A program made the translations under genes and the position numbers. Below the pieces are notes generated by a model. The model saw only the letters and a program-made list of their open reading frames with translations. It was not told the DNA's origin and ran no database searches. From NCBI GenBank assembly GCA_900553815.1, contig USEY01000020.1, positions 1 to 46,590 of the forward strand: 46,590 bases of DNA, given 5' to 3'. Every line of letters begins with the position of its first letter. The stretch's first letter is position 1. The DNA comes from an uncultured Bacteroides sp. GTDB lineage: Bacteria > Bacteroidota > Bacteroidia > Bacteroidales > Bacteroidaceae. Shown here one piece after another: positions 1 to 7,675 of this stretch.

Positions 1-55
1 AGACGCGGCACGCCACGTCTCTACAAGGCTGGCGCACTGTCTGCTTACCGCTAAC
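1..55. repeat. Direct repeat copy 1 (55 bp)
   Basis: Identical to 248-302 over 55 bases. It opens with the near-palindrome AGACGCGGCACGCCACGTCT, which can fold as a hairpin with two mismatches, and ends in the start of a heptamer array. Copy 1 begins at the window edge, so its true left limit is not known. Confidence 0.85.
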
Positions 56-247
56 TACTTATCACTCACCGCTTACCGCTGCATAACGATACCCCTCAGC
101 CCTGTGGGCAGCTCCCCTATGCCAGGGGAGCAGGAGAGTACACACACATCTGTGGTCATCCGTGTCCCTCTGTGTCATCTGTGTGCTTAGGTCCCGCATC
201 GGGTGCGGGATGACGGGCTAAAGCCCGTGGCTGCGCGGTGTAACAGG

Positions 248-302
248 AGACGCGGCACGCCACGTCTCTACAAGGCTGGCGCACTGTCTGCTTACCGCTA
301 AC
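248..302. repeat. Direct repeat copy 2 (55 bp)
   Basis: Second copy of the 55-bp repeat seen at 1-55. It carries the same near-palindromic head and again runs straight into heptamers, so the repeat and the heptamer array behave as one composite module. Confidence 0.85.
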
Positions 303-376
303 CACTAACCACTTACCACTTATCACTTATCACTAACGACTCACCACTAACCACTTACCACTCACCACTTATCACT
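290..376. repeat. Heptamer tandem array (CACTTAC type)
   Basis: About twelve consecutive 7-bp units such as GCTTACC, ACTAACC, ACTTACC, ACTTATC and ACTCACC keep exact phase from 290. The array overlaps the stop codon (372-374, TGA on the minus strand) of the DUF5715 gene. Because 7 is not a multiple of 3 and units contain TAA or TGA on one strand, the array places stops in every frame just after the gene. Confidence 0.85.
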
Positions 377-1058
377 CCTTCATCCGGCTGGTGATGTGGA
401 AGCATCCCTGTTTCAGTTCGTACTTCACGTAGCACTTGTCGGCCTGGCGCAGGTCGCGCAGTACTTCGGCTAGTACCAGCTTCAGGGTGTCGGCGCTGAC
501 GTCCTGCATGGGGCGTCCGTCGGGGTCTTCCACCTTTTCGAAGCGTTTCCAGCTGACGTCGAAGGTGGTGCCGTAGCAGTGCGACGAGTTGGCGCTGGCG
601 TTGGTGTTGCGTCGGCGCAGGCGCTTTACGTCGTGCTGGGTGCGCAGCACGGAGGTGACGATGATGCGGTTGGGGTTCAGTCCCTTGGCAGCCAGCGAGT
701 CGAGGAAGTTGCTGCCCAGCGTGTCGAGCAGGGTGGCGGCTCCGGGGGTGAGGTAGGGGATGGAGTGGGTCAGCGAGTCGACGGCGTAGAGCTCGTTGTT
801 GCCTATAAAGCGCAGCTGTGCGGTCATGCCCTCGGCCTCTTGGCGGTCGGCTATGGGGGGGATGCCCAGCGTCTGAGCTATGTCGAGGTGTTTCTGGTTG
901 AGGTCGCCGAAGGAGCGTTTGTAGCTGATGACACCTTTTATATTATGCGGGTTGTTCATCTTCATCGACATGTCTTTCTTCTTGCATCCGGCAAAGGTCA
1001 TGGTTGCCACGGTGCCGGCCAGCAGCAGCAACGGGAGGATTCTGTTTCTTGTCTTCAT
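372..1058 (-). CDS. DUF5715 family lipoprotein, M15 peptidase-like
   Basis: A 228-aa protein with a lipoprotein signal: basic start MKTRNR, a hydrophobic stretch and lipobox TFAGC with Cys25 as the lipidation site. It is therefore probably anchored in the cell envelope. The C-terminal half matches the family called DUF5715. It contains S-S-H-C-Y-G-T-T-F-D (His160, Asp167) and F-H-I-T near the end (His221). This spacing resembles the zinc ligands of M15 D-Ala-D-Ala carboxypeptidases (SxHxxGxxxD, then a late His), so a peptidoglycan peptidase role is possible but is inference. A TACCTTTG box (1099-1092 on the minus strand) lies upstream. The gene is divergent from truA and its stop codon lies within a heptamer array. 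Confidence 0.8.
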   Translation of the reverse strand: MKTRNRILPLLLLAGTVATMTFAGCKKKDMSMKMNNPHNIKGVISYKRSFGDLNQKHLDIAQTLGIPPIADRQEAEGMTAQLRFIGNNELYAVDSLTHSIPYLTPGAATLLDTLGSNFLDSLAAKGLNPNRIIVTSVLRTQHDVKRLRRRNTNASANSSHCYGTTFDVSWKRFEKVEDPDGRPMQDVSADTLKLVLAEVLRDLRQADKCYVKYELKQGCFHITSRMKE

Positions 1059-1091
1059 GTGGGGTATTTGTATTTTATATCAAAAGCGGGG

Positions 1092-1164
1092 CAAAGGTAC
1101 GGAAAAGTTTCTTTAGTTTTCTTGCCATGTTGGCACGATGTCAGGAAATAATGCCGTAACTTTG
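1092..1164. promoter_or_regulatory. Divergent -7 boxes for DUF5715 gene and truA
   Basis: On the minus strand TACCTTTG (1099-1092) points at the DUF5715 gene. On the plus strand TAACTTTG (1157-1164) points at truA. Both fit the Bacteroides -7 consensus TAnnTTTG. No exact TTTG -33 element sits at the usual spacing for either. Confidence 0.5.
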
Positions 1165-1175
1165 CGGGCGTAAAC

Positions 1176-1217
1176 GTGGAGAGTGGAGGGTTGAGAGTGG
1201 AGAGTTGAGAGTGGAGA
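1176..1217. repeat. Heptamer array GTGGAGA/GTTGAGA
   Basis: Six contiguous 7-bp units alternate GTGGAGA and GTTGAGA (with one GTGGAGG). They lie directly downstream of the putative truA -7 box and so would fall in the truA mRNA leader. The unit sequence differs from the CACTTAC-type arrays but has the same 7-bp period. Confidence 0.85.
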
Positions 1218-1276
1218 GTTATTCACTACTGGCCGCTGCATGAAGTATGGAGCTTTACCTCCTAAGCCGGCTTTAC

Positions 1277-1312
1277 TTTATCTCCTTTACCTTCTTTACC
1301 TCCTTTACCTAC
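1277..1312. repeat. 9-bp tandem repeat TTTACCTYC
   Basis: Four 9-bp units (TTTATCTCC, TTTACCTTC, TTTACCTCC, TTTACCTAC) end 22 bp before the truA start codon. A 9-bp unit translates as a three-residue repeat, so the open frame over it is a by-product of the repeat and not a gene. Confidence 0.8.
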
Positions 1313-1334
1313 GAAACTTAAAATACCTGTTTCT

Positions 1335-2093
1335 ATGTATCGTTATTTCATTTACCTGGCCTACGACGGTACGGCCTATCATGGCTGGCAGATTCAGCCC
1401 AACGGCAGCAGCGTGCAGGAGAGCCTGATGCAGGCGTTGTCGGTGTTGCTGCGCCGCCAGGTGGAGGTGGTAGGGGCCGGGCGGACGGATGCCGGCGTGC
1501 ATGCCCGCCTGATGGTGGCTCACTTTGACCATCCCGAGCCGCTGGACACGGCCCTGGTGGCTGACAAGCTGAACCGCCTGTTGCCGCCCGACATATCGGT
1601 GTACAAGGTGGTGCCGGTGAAGCCCGACGCCCATGCGCGCTTCGACGCCACGTCGCGGCAGTACGAGTATTATGTCACGACGGCCAAGTCGCCCTTCCGC
1701 CGTCAGTATAGTTGCCGCCTGTTTCAGAAGCCCGACTTTGAGCGCATGAACGAGGCCGCTCGCACGCTGGCGGACTATACCGACTTTACCAGCTTCAGCA
1801 AGCTGCATACCGACGTGAAGACCAACAACTGCCGCATCATGCACGCCGCCTGGACCCAGGTGGATGCCGATACGTGGATGTTCACCATCCGTGCCGACCG
1901 CTTCTTGCGCAACATGGTGCGTGCCATCGTGGGCACGTTGCTGGAGGTGGGCCGCGGCAAGCTGTCGGTAGAGGGCTTCAGGCAGGTCATCGAGCAGAAG
2001 GACCGCTGCAAGGCGGGCACGTCGGTGCCGGGCAATGCGCTGTTTCTGGTGGATGTGACGTATCCGGAGGGAACGTTTGTCAGTGGTAAGTGA
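1335..2093 (+). CDS. truA: tRNA pseudouridine(38-40) synthase TruA
   Basis: A 252-aa TruA-family enzyme that isomerises uridines 38, 39 and 40 in the anticodon arm of many tRNAs, in the cytoplasm. The catalytic motif [11 protein letters not shown] is present with the nucleophile Asp52, and the length is normal. The N-terminus [13 protein letters not shown] has the usual substrate-binding start, supporting ATG 1335. The C-terminus (F-V-S-G-K-stop) is read from the first heptamers of the following repeat array, so the natural end may have been altered by the array. It stands alone with its own leader; the next gene on the same strand starts 118 bp later. Confidence 0.95.
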   Translation: MYRYFIYLAYDGTAYHGWQIQPNGSSVQESLMQALSVLLRRQVEVVGAGRTDAGVHARLMVAHFDHPEPLDTALVADKLNRLLPPDISVYKVVPVKPDAHARFDATSRQYEYYVTTAKSPFRRQYSCRLFQKPDFERMNEAARTLADYTDFTSFSKLHTDVKTNNCRIMHAAWTQVDADTWMFTIRADRFLRNMVRAIVGTLLEVGRGKLSVEGFRQVIEQKDRCKAGTSVPGNALFLVDVTYPEGTFVSGK

Positions 2094-2180
2094 TAAGTGG
2101 TTAGTGGTGAGTGGTAAGTGATAAGCGGTTAGTGGTAAGTGATAAGTATACTGACCGCTGACCGTTAACCGCTGACCGCT
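2083..2180. repeat. Heptamer array with internal strand switch
   Basis: Nine phased 7-bp units (GTGGTAA, GTGATAA, GTGGTTA, GTGGTGA and similar) run from 2083 to 2145. After a 7-bp junction, four units of the opposite orientation follow (GACCGCT, GACCGTT, AACCGCT, GACCGCT; 2153-2180). The two halves are complementary (AGCGGTT against AACCGCT) and could fold as a hairpin in the transcript. The stop codon of truA (2091-2093) is inside the second unit. Confidence 0.85.
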
Positions 2181-2211
2181 ATTATAAAATTCTTAATTCT
2201 TCATTTAACTC

Positions 2212-3111
2212 ATGTGGTTATTACTCGCCTTTCTTTCGGCAGCCTTGCTGGGCTTCTATGATGCGTTCAAGAAGCAGTCGTTGCGTGGCAATGCGGTGCT
2301 GCCGGTATTGTTTTTGAATACTATTTTTTCCAGTTTGCTGTTCCTGCCCTTCATTGTGGTGTCGGCGTGTGCGCCGTCGTTGCTTCAAGACACGATGGTC
2401 TACGTCCCCATGGCCGGATGGGCGGAGCATAAGTATATCATCATCAAGTCGTTCATTGTGCTGTCGTCATGGGTGTTCGGCTACTTTGGCATGAAGCACC
2501 TGCCGCTCACCATCGTGGGCCCCATCAATGCCACCCGCCCCGTCATGGTGCTGGTGGGCGCCATGCTGCTGTTTGGCGAGCGGCTCAACCTGTATCAGTG
2601 GATTGGTGTGCTGCTGGCCATCCTGTCGTTCTTCATGCTGAGCCGTTCGGGCAAGAAGGAGGGCATCGACTTCAAGCACAACAAGTGGATATTCTTCATC
2701 GTGCTGGCGGCGGTGACGGGTGCCGTGAGCGGGCTGTACGACAAGTACCTGATGAAGCAGCTCAACCCCATGCTGGTGCAGTCGTGGTACAACATCTACC
2801 AGGTGTTTATTCTATGTCCCGTCATCCTGTTGCTGTGGTATCCGCGGCGCAAGGAGAGCACGCCCTTTCACTGGCACTGGACCATTCTGTTCATCTCGCT
2901 GTTCCTCTGTGCGGCCGACTTTGTCTACTTCTATGCCCTGAGCTACGAGGACTCCATGATTTCCATCGTGTCCATGGTAAGGCGCGGCAGCGTGGTGGTG
3001 TCGTTCCTCTTCGGTGCCCTGTTCTTCCGTGAAAAGAATTTAAAAAGCAAGGCCATTGACCTTGTTTTGGTGCTGATTGGAATGTTCTTCTTATATTTGG
3101 GCAGCAAATAG
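2212..3111 (+). CDS. EamA/DMT-family membrane transporter
   Basis: A 299-aa integral membrane protein with about ten hydrophobic segments arranged as two similar halves, as in the drug/metabolite transporter (EamA, DUF6) superfamily. The first half contains the typical stretch LPLTIVGPINATRPVMVLVG and LLFGERLNLYQWIGVLLAI, and the second half repeats it with ALSYEDSMISIVSMVRRGSV and ALFFREKNLKSKAIDLVLVL. It probably exports or imports a small metabolite across the inner membrane, but the substrate cannot be read from sequence. It ends 16 bp before the methionine sulfoxide reductase gene and is probably cotranscribed with it. Confidence 0.85.
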   Translation: MWLLLAFLSAALLGFYDAFKKQSLRGNAVLPVLFLNTIFSSLLFLPFIVVSACAPSLLQDTMVYVPMAGWAEHKYIIIKSFIVLSSWVFGYFGMKHLPLTIVGPINATRPVMVLVGAMLLFGERLNLYQWIGVLLAILSFFMLSRSGKKEGIDFKHNKWIFFIVLAAVTGAVSGLYDKYLMKQLNPMLVQSWYNIYQVFILCPVILLLWYPRRKESTPFHWHWTILFISLFLCAADFVYFYALSYEDSMISIVSMVRRGSVVVSFLFGALFFREKNLKSKAIDLVLVLIGMFFLYLGSK

Positions 3112-3127
3112 ACAAGCAGATAACATT

Positions 3128-3610
3128 ATGGCTGAAGACTTACATATTGCCGAAGGAACGAAAGAGGAGAAATACCGACTGCTGCTGCCCCAGCTGAAGG
3201 GCCTGCTGCAAGACGAGACCGACTGGGTGGCCAATCTGGCCAATGTGGCTGCGGCGCTGAAGGAGACGTTTGGCTTCTTTTGGGTAGGCTTCTACCGAGT
3301 TGTGGGCGATGAGCTGGTGCTGGGACCTTTCCAAGGACCGCTGGCCTGCACACGCATCAGGAAGGGCCGGGGCGTATGCGGCACGGCGTGGGCTGAGGGG
3401 CGCACGGTGCTGGTGCCCGATGTGGATGCCTTTCCGGGACACATTGCCTGCAGTTCGTTGTCGCGCTCGGAGGTGGTGGTGCCGCTGCGCAAGGCCGATG
3501 GCGGCGTATGGGGTGTGCTCGACATTGACAGCAACCGGGTAGCCGACTTCGACGAGGTGGATGTGAAGTACCTGGAGGAGATAGCCTGCCTGCTCACCAC
3601 TTACCACTAA
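3128..3610 (+). CDS. msrC: Free methionine-R-sulfoxide reductase (GAF domain)
   Basis: A 160-aa single GAF-domain protein of the fRMsr (YebR/MsrC) family, which reduces free methionine-(R)-sulfoxide in the cytoplasm as an oxidative-damage repair step. The three family cysteines are present as Cys74 (PLACTRI), Cys84 (GVCGTA) and Cys108 (HIACSS). Their spacing of 10 and 24 residues equals that of the E. coli enzyme (Cys84, 94, 118). I chose ATG 3128 (M-A-E-D-L-H) because an upstream in-frame start at 3077 would overlap the exporter gene and add unrelated residues. The last residues T-T-Y-H and the TAA stop are encoded by a heptamer repeat. Confidence 0.9.
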   Translation: MAEDLHIAEGTKEEKYRLLLPQLKGLLQDETDWVANLANVAAALKETFGFFWVGFYRVVGDELVLGPFQGPLACTRIRKGRGVCGTAWAEGRTVLVPDVDAFPGHIACSSLSRSEVVVPLRKADGGVWGVLDIDSNRVADFDEVDVKYLEEIACLLTTYH

Positions 3611-3650
3611 CCGCTCACCACTCATTACTCATCACTCACCACTCATCACT
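3595..3650. repeat. Heptamer array CACCACT/CATCACT between msrC and DUF3256 gene
   Basis: Eight phased 7-bp units (CACCACT, TACCACT, AACCGCT, CACCACT, CATTACT, CATCACT, CACCACT, CATCACT) fill nearly the whole spacer between the two genes. The first two units are coding (T-T-Y-H) and supply the stop of msrC; the array ends 9 bp before the next ATG. The strand orientation is opposite to the array after truA. Confidence 0.85.
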
Positions 3651-3659
3651 AACGAACGT

Positions 3660-4298
3660 ATGAAACGATTGATAGCATTGTTTTTTCTGGTCTGCCTCTG
3701 TATGGCAGGCGCAAGGGCACAGCTGGCCAAGGTGTGCTTTACCAATATGCCCGACTCTATTTGTCCGCTGCTGACGGCGGTGAACCGGGCCGACTTCATC
3801 GACTTTCTGGAAAGCAAAATGAAGGCCGAAGTGACCAACCGCTTGGGCGGCAAGTCGGAGATGACCCATCTGTCGGCTGACTACATCCGCATAAAGATGA
3901 CCGACCAAAGCACCTGGCAGATGAAATTGCTGCCGCTGAACGACAGCACGAAGGTGATTTGCACCATACGCACGGCTTGTGCGCCGGCTTGCGACAGTTC
4001 GCTGCGCTTCTATGCCACGGACTGGAAGCCGCTGCCTGCCGCAGACTTCCTGCCCCAGTTGCCTGTGCTGGACGACTTCGTGGCCGAGCCGGCCGATACG
4101 ACCAACCTTTATCGCTACAACGATGCCCGCCGGCAAGCCGACATGTTGCTGATGAAGGCCGATTTGTCGGCTTCGGGTCAGGAGCTGACGTTTACGTTCA
4201 CCACTCCCGACTACATGTCGGAGGAGGCGGCCAAGGCGCTGAAGCCTTATATCCGTTCCACGAGGGTCTACGTGTGGAAGAACGGGCACTTTGAATGA
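3660..4298 (+). CDS. DUF3256 family secreted protein
   Basis: A 212-aa protein recognised as DUF3256, a family typical of Bacteroidales. Residues 1-20 form a cleavable signal peptide (MKRLIALFFLVCLCMAGARA, cut near A-R-A-Q), so it is exported to the periplasm or beyond. The rest is soluble, with a pair of cysteines (T-A-C-A-P-A-C-D) that could form a disulfide. No catalytic motif is evident and the function is unknown. It follows msrC across a heptamer array and is followed by a strong terminator at 4359-4400. Confidence 0.85.
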   Translation: MKRLIALFFLVCLCMAGARAQLAKVCFTNMPDSICPLLTAVNRADFIDFLESKMKAEVTNRLGGKSEMTHLSADYIRIKMTDQSTWQMKLLPLNDSTKVICTIRTACAPACDSSLRFYATDWKPLPAADFLPQLPVLDDFVAEPADTTNLYRYNDARRQADMLLMKADLSASGQELTFTFTTPDYMSEEAAKALKPYIRSTRVYVWKNGHFE

Positions 4299-4358
4299 GA
4301 TGTTTCTAACCATGAGTGGCTTGCCGTAGCGCAAGCACGTAGTATATGGCTTATTGTT

Positions 4359-4400
4359 AAGGTCTTGAAACCTGTGGTGACAGGTTTCAGGGCCTTTTTT
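4359..4400 (+). terminator. Rho-independent terminator after DUF3256 gene
   Basis: A 16-bp stem (4359-4374 with 4381-4396, two G:U pairs) with a 6-nt loop is followed on the plus strand by a run of T. It ends the plus-strand operon and separates it from convergent comEC. Confidence 0.9.
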
Positions 4401-4430
4401 CTTGGCTGTCTCTGTTGTGTGTGGGGAAGG

Positions 4431-6521
4431 TCAGAGGAGGGCTTGCAGGTAGCCGTCGGCAGACAGGTCGTGGCAGGGGATGCCAAGCTGTCGGCATTCG
4501 TTGCCCAGGCGTTGGCGCAGGTAGGCGGGCAGGGAACCGTCGAGCACCACTTGGTTGATGTGGAGGTGGCGGGTCAGCTGCTGCATGTTGCCGCGGAAGC
4601 CTTCGGACAGGTAGAGGTAGTCCACCGTGTAGCGGCGGGGGACCTCTACTTGGGGACGGTAGTTGCCGCTGAGCAGGCCGATGCGCTTTCCGCCATAGAA
4701 CAGCATGCGCAGGCCGGGTGTGTCTTGGGCAATGAGCGGGTGGTCGGGACCTGCAAGTTGCGGTTCGGCCAGTTTCATGCGGTTCCAATAGGGGGCCAAT
4801 GAACGTTTCAGGCCGGAGACGGCTGTCATTGTGCTGTCGGCGCATACGAGCCAGGAGTGTCGGCTGTCGGTCATGAGGTGGACGGCGGGGCAGGAGCGGT
4901 AGTTGTAGAAGGCGATGGCTGCACGGGGGCGGCAGTGGTGCTGGTAAGCGCAGTGGATGGTAGAGAACAGCAGCAGGCTGCCCAGCAGGATGGAGAGCCG
5001 CAGGTGGCTGCGGTGGCTGAGGTAGCCTGCCAGCAGCAGGATGATGGCCAGCAGGAAGGCTGCTTCGGCAGGGTGCAGGCTAATGCGGTCGATGGTGGAG
5101 GCGGGCAGTGCCTCGATGTGGCGCAGGCCGGTGTGCTGGAAGCGTATCAGCAGCTCCACGACGGGGGCAAAGAGGGCTTGCAGTCCGGGAAACGGACTGA
5201 GTAGCAGCATCAGCAGGGCAGCATACATGATGAGTGTCACCAGGGGAATGACCCAGAGGTTGGTGAGCAGGAAGTGGACGGAGAAGCGGGCAAAGTAGAG
5301 CATGAGCAGGGGAGCTACCGCGGCCTGTGCGGCGAGGGAGACGGTGAGCAGGTCGCGCAGCTTCAGCAACAGGGGATGGCGAGGGCGCCATAGCCTGTCC
5401 AGTCCGGGTTTCAGTAGCAGAATGCCGGTCACGGCGCAGAACGACAGTTGGAAGCCTACGTCGAACAGCCAGGCCGGGTGTATCAGCAGCATCAGGAAGG
5501 CGGTGGCGGCCAGTGAGTTGGGGGTCAGCGTGCGTTCGGAACGCAGCGAGGCCACTGACAGCAGGCTGAACATGCTGACGGCACGTACTACCGACGGCGA
5601 GAGTCCCGTGAGCAAGGCAAATAGCCACATCACGGCCACGATGGCCAGCGTGCACAGGGGCTTCAGGTTACGCCGCCGTCGCCAGAGGGGTGTCAGCAGG
5701 TAGTTGAACAGCGCGTAGAGCAGTCCGATGTGCAGTCCTGAGAGTGCCAGCACGTGGGCGGCACCGGTGGCCGAGTAGGTTTCGCTGATTTCTTCACTCA
5801 GCTCGCTCTTTTCGCCCACGGTCAGGGCGGACAGCACGGCCAGTTCGTCGCCGCTGAATCCCAGGCGGCGATAGTGGGCCACAACCCGCTGGCGGTAGTC
5901 GGCAGCCTGCTGTGTGAGGCTGCGCGTGGAGTCGTGGGCAATGACTTTCCAGCGGTGCAGTGGCACGTAGCCCGTGCCGCCTATCCCCTTGTGGAGCAGG
6001 TAGCGCGGGTAGTTGAATTCGCAGGGATTGCCGTTGGGAGTGGGCATGGCCAGGCGGGCATGTATCAGCAGGCGGTCGCCCCGGCGCAGGGAGTGTGCGG
6101 TGCTGTCTTTGGGAAAGTAGAGCAGGAGGGAGGTGGGATGCCTGGCTGTCAGCAGGCTGTCGTTGCGGCTCACTCCTTCCAGGGTGGCTTCCAGCAGCAA
6201 GCTTTTGGCTTTCTCCTCGGGCTGAGAGGTGAGTTTCACTTGCCAGGTGGCGGCATCGGGTGGAAAAGGATAGAGTGTATGGGCTATGTGGCGGCTCATG
6301 AGCTGGTGGCCCAGCAGTATGAAAAAGGCGGCTGTGAAAAGGCCGAAGATGGATGGGAGGTGCCGGCGGCATAGTAGGTAGACCGTGAACAGTAACAGGG
6401 CAGCGCAGACCGTAACGGTGGGCGGCCATGCCTGTGGAAGTGCCTGGCCGCATGCTATGCCGGTTGCCAGTGATGCCAGCAGCCGCAAGAAGGGGTAGCG
6501 TAGCAGACTGTTGCTGTTCAC
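4431..6521 (-). CDS. comEC: ComEC/Rec2 family DNA-uptake channel protein
   Basis: A 696-aa polytopic membrane protein. The N-terminal part has several membrane segments and a DUF4131-like region (about 1-200). The competence domain follows, with the signature TGAAHVLALSGLHIGLLYAL near residue 250 and a long block of membrane helices. In naturally competent bacteria ComEC forms the inner-membrane channel for single-stranded DNA. The C-terminal region here (after about 520) lacks an obvious HxHxDH metallo-beta-lactamase motif, so the nuclease-like domain seen in some ComEC proteins is absent or degenerate. Whether uptake occurs in this organism is unknown. It lies 24 bp downstream of rpe and is probably cotranscribed. 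Confidence 0.92.
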   Translation of the reverse strand: MNSNSLLRYPFLRLLASLATGIACGQALPQAWPPTVTVCAALLLFTVYLLCRRHLPSIFGLFTAAFFILLGHQLMSRHIAHTLYPFPPDAATWQVKLTSQPEEKAKSLLLEATLEGVSRNDSLLTARHPTSLLLYFPKDSTAHSLRRGDRLLIHARLAMPTPNGNPCEFNYPRYLLHKGIGGTGYVPLHRWKVIAHDSTRSLTQQAADYRQRVVAHYRRLGFSGDELAVLSALTVGEKSELSEEISETYSATGAAHVLALSGLHIGLLYALFNYLLTPLWRRRRNLKPLCTLAIVAVMWLFALLTGLSPSVVRAVSMFSLLSVASLRSERTLTPNSLAATAFLMLLIHPAWLFDVGFQLSFCAVTGILLLKPGLDRLWRPRHPLLLKLRDLLTVSLAAQAAVAPLLMLYFARFSVHFLLTNLWVIPLVTLIMYAALLMLLLSPFPGLQALFAPVVELLIRFQHTGLRHIEALPASTIDRISLHPAEAAFLLAIILLLAGYLSHRSHLRLSILLGSLLLFSTIHCAYQHHCRPRAAIAFYNYRSCPAVHLMTDSRHSWLVCADSTMTAVSGLKRSLAPYWNRMKLAEPQLAGPDHPLIAQDTPGLRMLFYGGKRIGLLSGNYRPQVEVPRRYTVDYLYLSEGFRGNMQQLTRHLHINQVVLDGSLPAYLRQRLGNECRQLGIPCHDLSADGYLQALL

Positions 6522-6545
6522 GTGGTAGGTGCTGAGGAAGTGGGC

Positions 6546-7196
6546 TTACAGTTGCTTCAGAGCCCGGATGGTCTCTTCGGGATTGGGCGAGCCAAAGACA
6601 GCGTTGCCAGCCACCAGCGCATCGGCACCGGCAGCTACCAGCTGGGCACCGGTGGTCAGGTTGACGCCTCCGTCCACCTCAATCAGGGCTTTGGAGCCGG
6701 TGCGTTCTATCAGTTCGCGCGTTTCGGCCACTTTTTCCAGGGTGTGCTCAATGAATTTCTGTCCGCCGAAGCCGGGATTCACACTCATCAGCAGCACCAT
6801 GTAGATGTCTTTGATGATGTCTTTCAGCATGGCCACGGGGGTGGCGGGGTTGATGGTCACGGCCGGTTGCATGCCGGCTTCGCATATCTGCTGCACCACG
6901 CGGTGGAGGTGGGGGCAGGCTTCGTAGTGCACGTTCATGATGTGCGTGCCCAGGGCTTTGACTTCGGGGATGAACTTCTCGGGCTGCACTATCATCAGGT
7001 GTACGTCCAGGGGTTTCTTGGTAAGGCGTGCCACGTGTTTCAGCACGGGGAAGCCGAATGAGATGTTGGGAACAAACACCCCGTCCATGATGTCGATGTG
7101 CAGCCAGTCGGCTTCGCTGCGGTTTATCATGTTGAGGTCGTCGGTCAGGTTACCGAAGTTGGCAGACAACAGGGAGGGGGAAATAATGGGTTTCAT
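6546..7196 (-). CDS. rpe: Ribulose-phosphate 3-epimerase
   Basis: A 216-aa TIM-barrel enzyme that interconverts D-ribulose 5-phosphate and D-xylulose 5-phosphate in the pentose phosphate pathway. Family motifs are present in order: SPSLLSANF at the start, WLHIDIMDGVFVPN (metal ligands His33 and Asp35), DVHLMI, a later HYEAC, NPGFGGQKF and EVDGGV. Length and start (MKPIISPSLL) are standard. It is the first gene of a likely two-gene unit with comEC. A TACCTTTG box lies about 115 bp upstream on the minus strand (7317-7310). Confidence 0.96.
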   Translation of the reverse strand: MKPIISPSLLSANFGNLTDDLNMINRSEADWLHIDIMDGVFVPNISFGFPVLKHVARLTKKPLDVHLMIVQPEKFIPEVKALGTHIMNVHYEACPHLHRVVQQICEAGMQPAVTINPATPVAMLKDIIKDIYMVLLMSVNPGFGGQKFIEHTLEKVAETRELIERTGSKALIEVDGGVNLTTGAQLVAAGADALVAGNAVFGSPNPEETIRALKQL

Positions 7197-7309
7197 AACA
7201 GAGGTTTGCTTGAAGAATTAGACATGAAACTGAAGTTTGGAGCAGCGGAAACCGGCGGACGGTGGCGTCTGCAGCATTTTTCTTTCGCTCCGTTTGCCCT
7301 TAGGCAAAA

Positions 7310-7317
7310 CAAAGGTA
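7310..7317 (-). promoter_or_regulatory. Putative -7 box for rpe
   Basis: TACCTTTG on the minus strand fits TAnnTTTG. Only weak TTTG-like sequence is found at the -33 position. A small hairpin (TTTGCC/GGCAAA, about 7293-7308) lies just downstream in the leader. Confidence 0.4.
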
Positions 7318-7332
7318 GGCAAAAGATTTCAA

Positions 7333-7509
7333 TCAACCTAATATGAGCTGCTGCAACCCTTGCGGCAGTTGCGGTTCCATGCGCAGGTTGCGCGCCAGGC
7401 TCTTGAGCAAGGCAATGGTCTTTTCGGAGGGCTGGAGCAGTATGGGCTTGCCCGAAGCATCTCTTGGAATAGGTTGTAAGGGGGGAAGCGGAGTAGTATT
7501 TTTATCCAT
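7333..7509 (-). CDS. Small hypothetical protein (58 aa)
   Basis: A 58-aa open frame from ATG 7509 (M-D-K-N-T-T-P). A TTG two codons upstream is less likely as start. The N-terminal third is rich in Pro (PLPPLQPIPRD), and the rest looks like a short amphipathic helix region (SEKTIALLKSLARNLRM). No signal peptide, membrane segment or known domain is seen. It lies downstream of the ECF sigma factor on the same strand but a strong hairpin separates them, so it may be expressed separately or only by read-through. Function is not known. Confidence 0.6.
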   Translation of the reverse strand: MDKNTTPLPPLQPIPRDASGKPILLQPSEKTIALLKSLARNLRMEPQLPQGLQQLILG

Positions 7510-7560
7510 AGGCAATGTGTTTGGGTAGCCGGCGGCACTCTTCCGAAGGTGGAAAAGAAA

Positions 7561-7604
7561 CGCCTTTCCGGCCGGTTCTTATTACAGAAACGGTGGGAAA
7601 GGCG
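7561..7604 (-). terminator. Terminator after the ECF sigma factor gene
   Basis: A perfect 9-bp outer stem CGCCTTTCC/GGAAAGGCG encloses a second near-perfect stem (CCGGTTCT with AGAAACGG). On the minus strand it is followed by a T-rich run. It lies between the sigma gene and the 58-aa gene. Confidence 0.75.
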
Positions 7605-7675
7605 CGTTATTATGCAAGAGGGCAGATTTATTTGCAGAATTCTGGCGGAAGGCCTGTGAAAAGGTTTGTAACAAC

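Larger units (their letters stand above)
1..371. other. Gene-free mosaic of short repeats and hairpins
   Basis: No credible gene is seen here. The stretch is built from modules: two copies of a 55-bp direct repeat (1-55 and 248-302); a hairpin with arms CTCCCCT/AGGGGAG (112-118, 124-130); about four decamers of CATCYGTGKY type (147-186); a hairpin TCCCGCA/TGCGGGA (192-210); a hairpin ACGGGCT/AGCCCGT (about 214-229); and heptamer arrays at 43-84 and 290-376. The right edge runs into the stop codon of the DUF5715 gene, so part of it may act as a transcription end for that gene. Function is otherwise unknown. Confidence 0.7.

Noticed and set aside
1240..1428. Small ORF with Leu-Leu-Tyr repeats
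   Set aside because: It is a translation of the 9-bp repeat before truA and overlaps the truA start.
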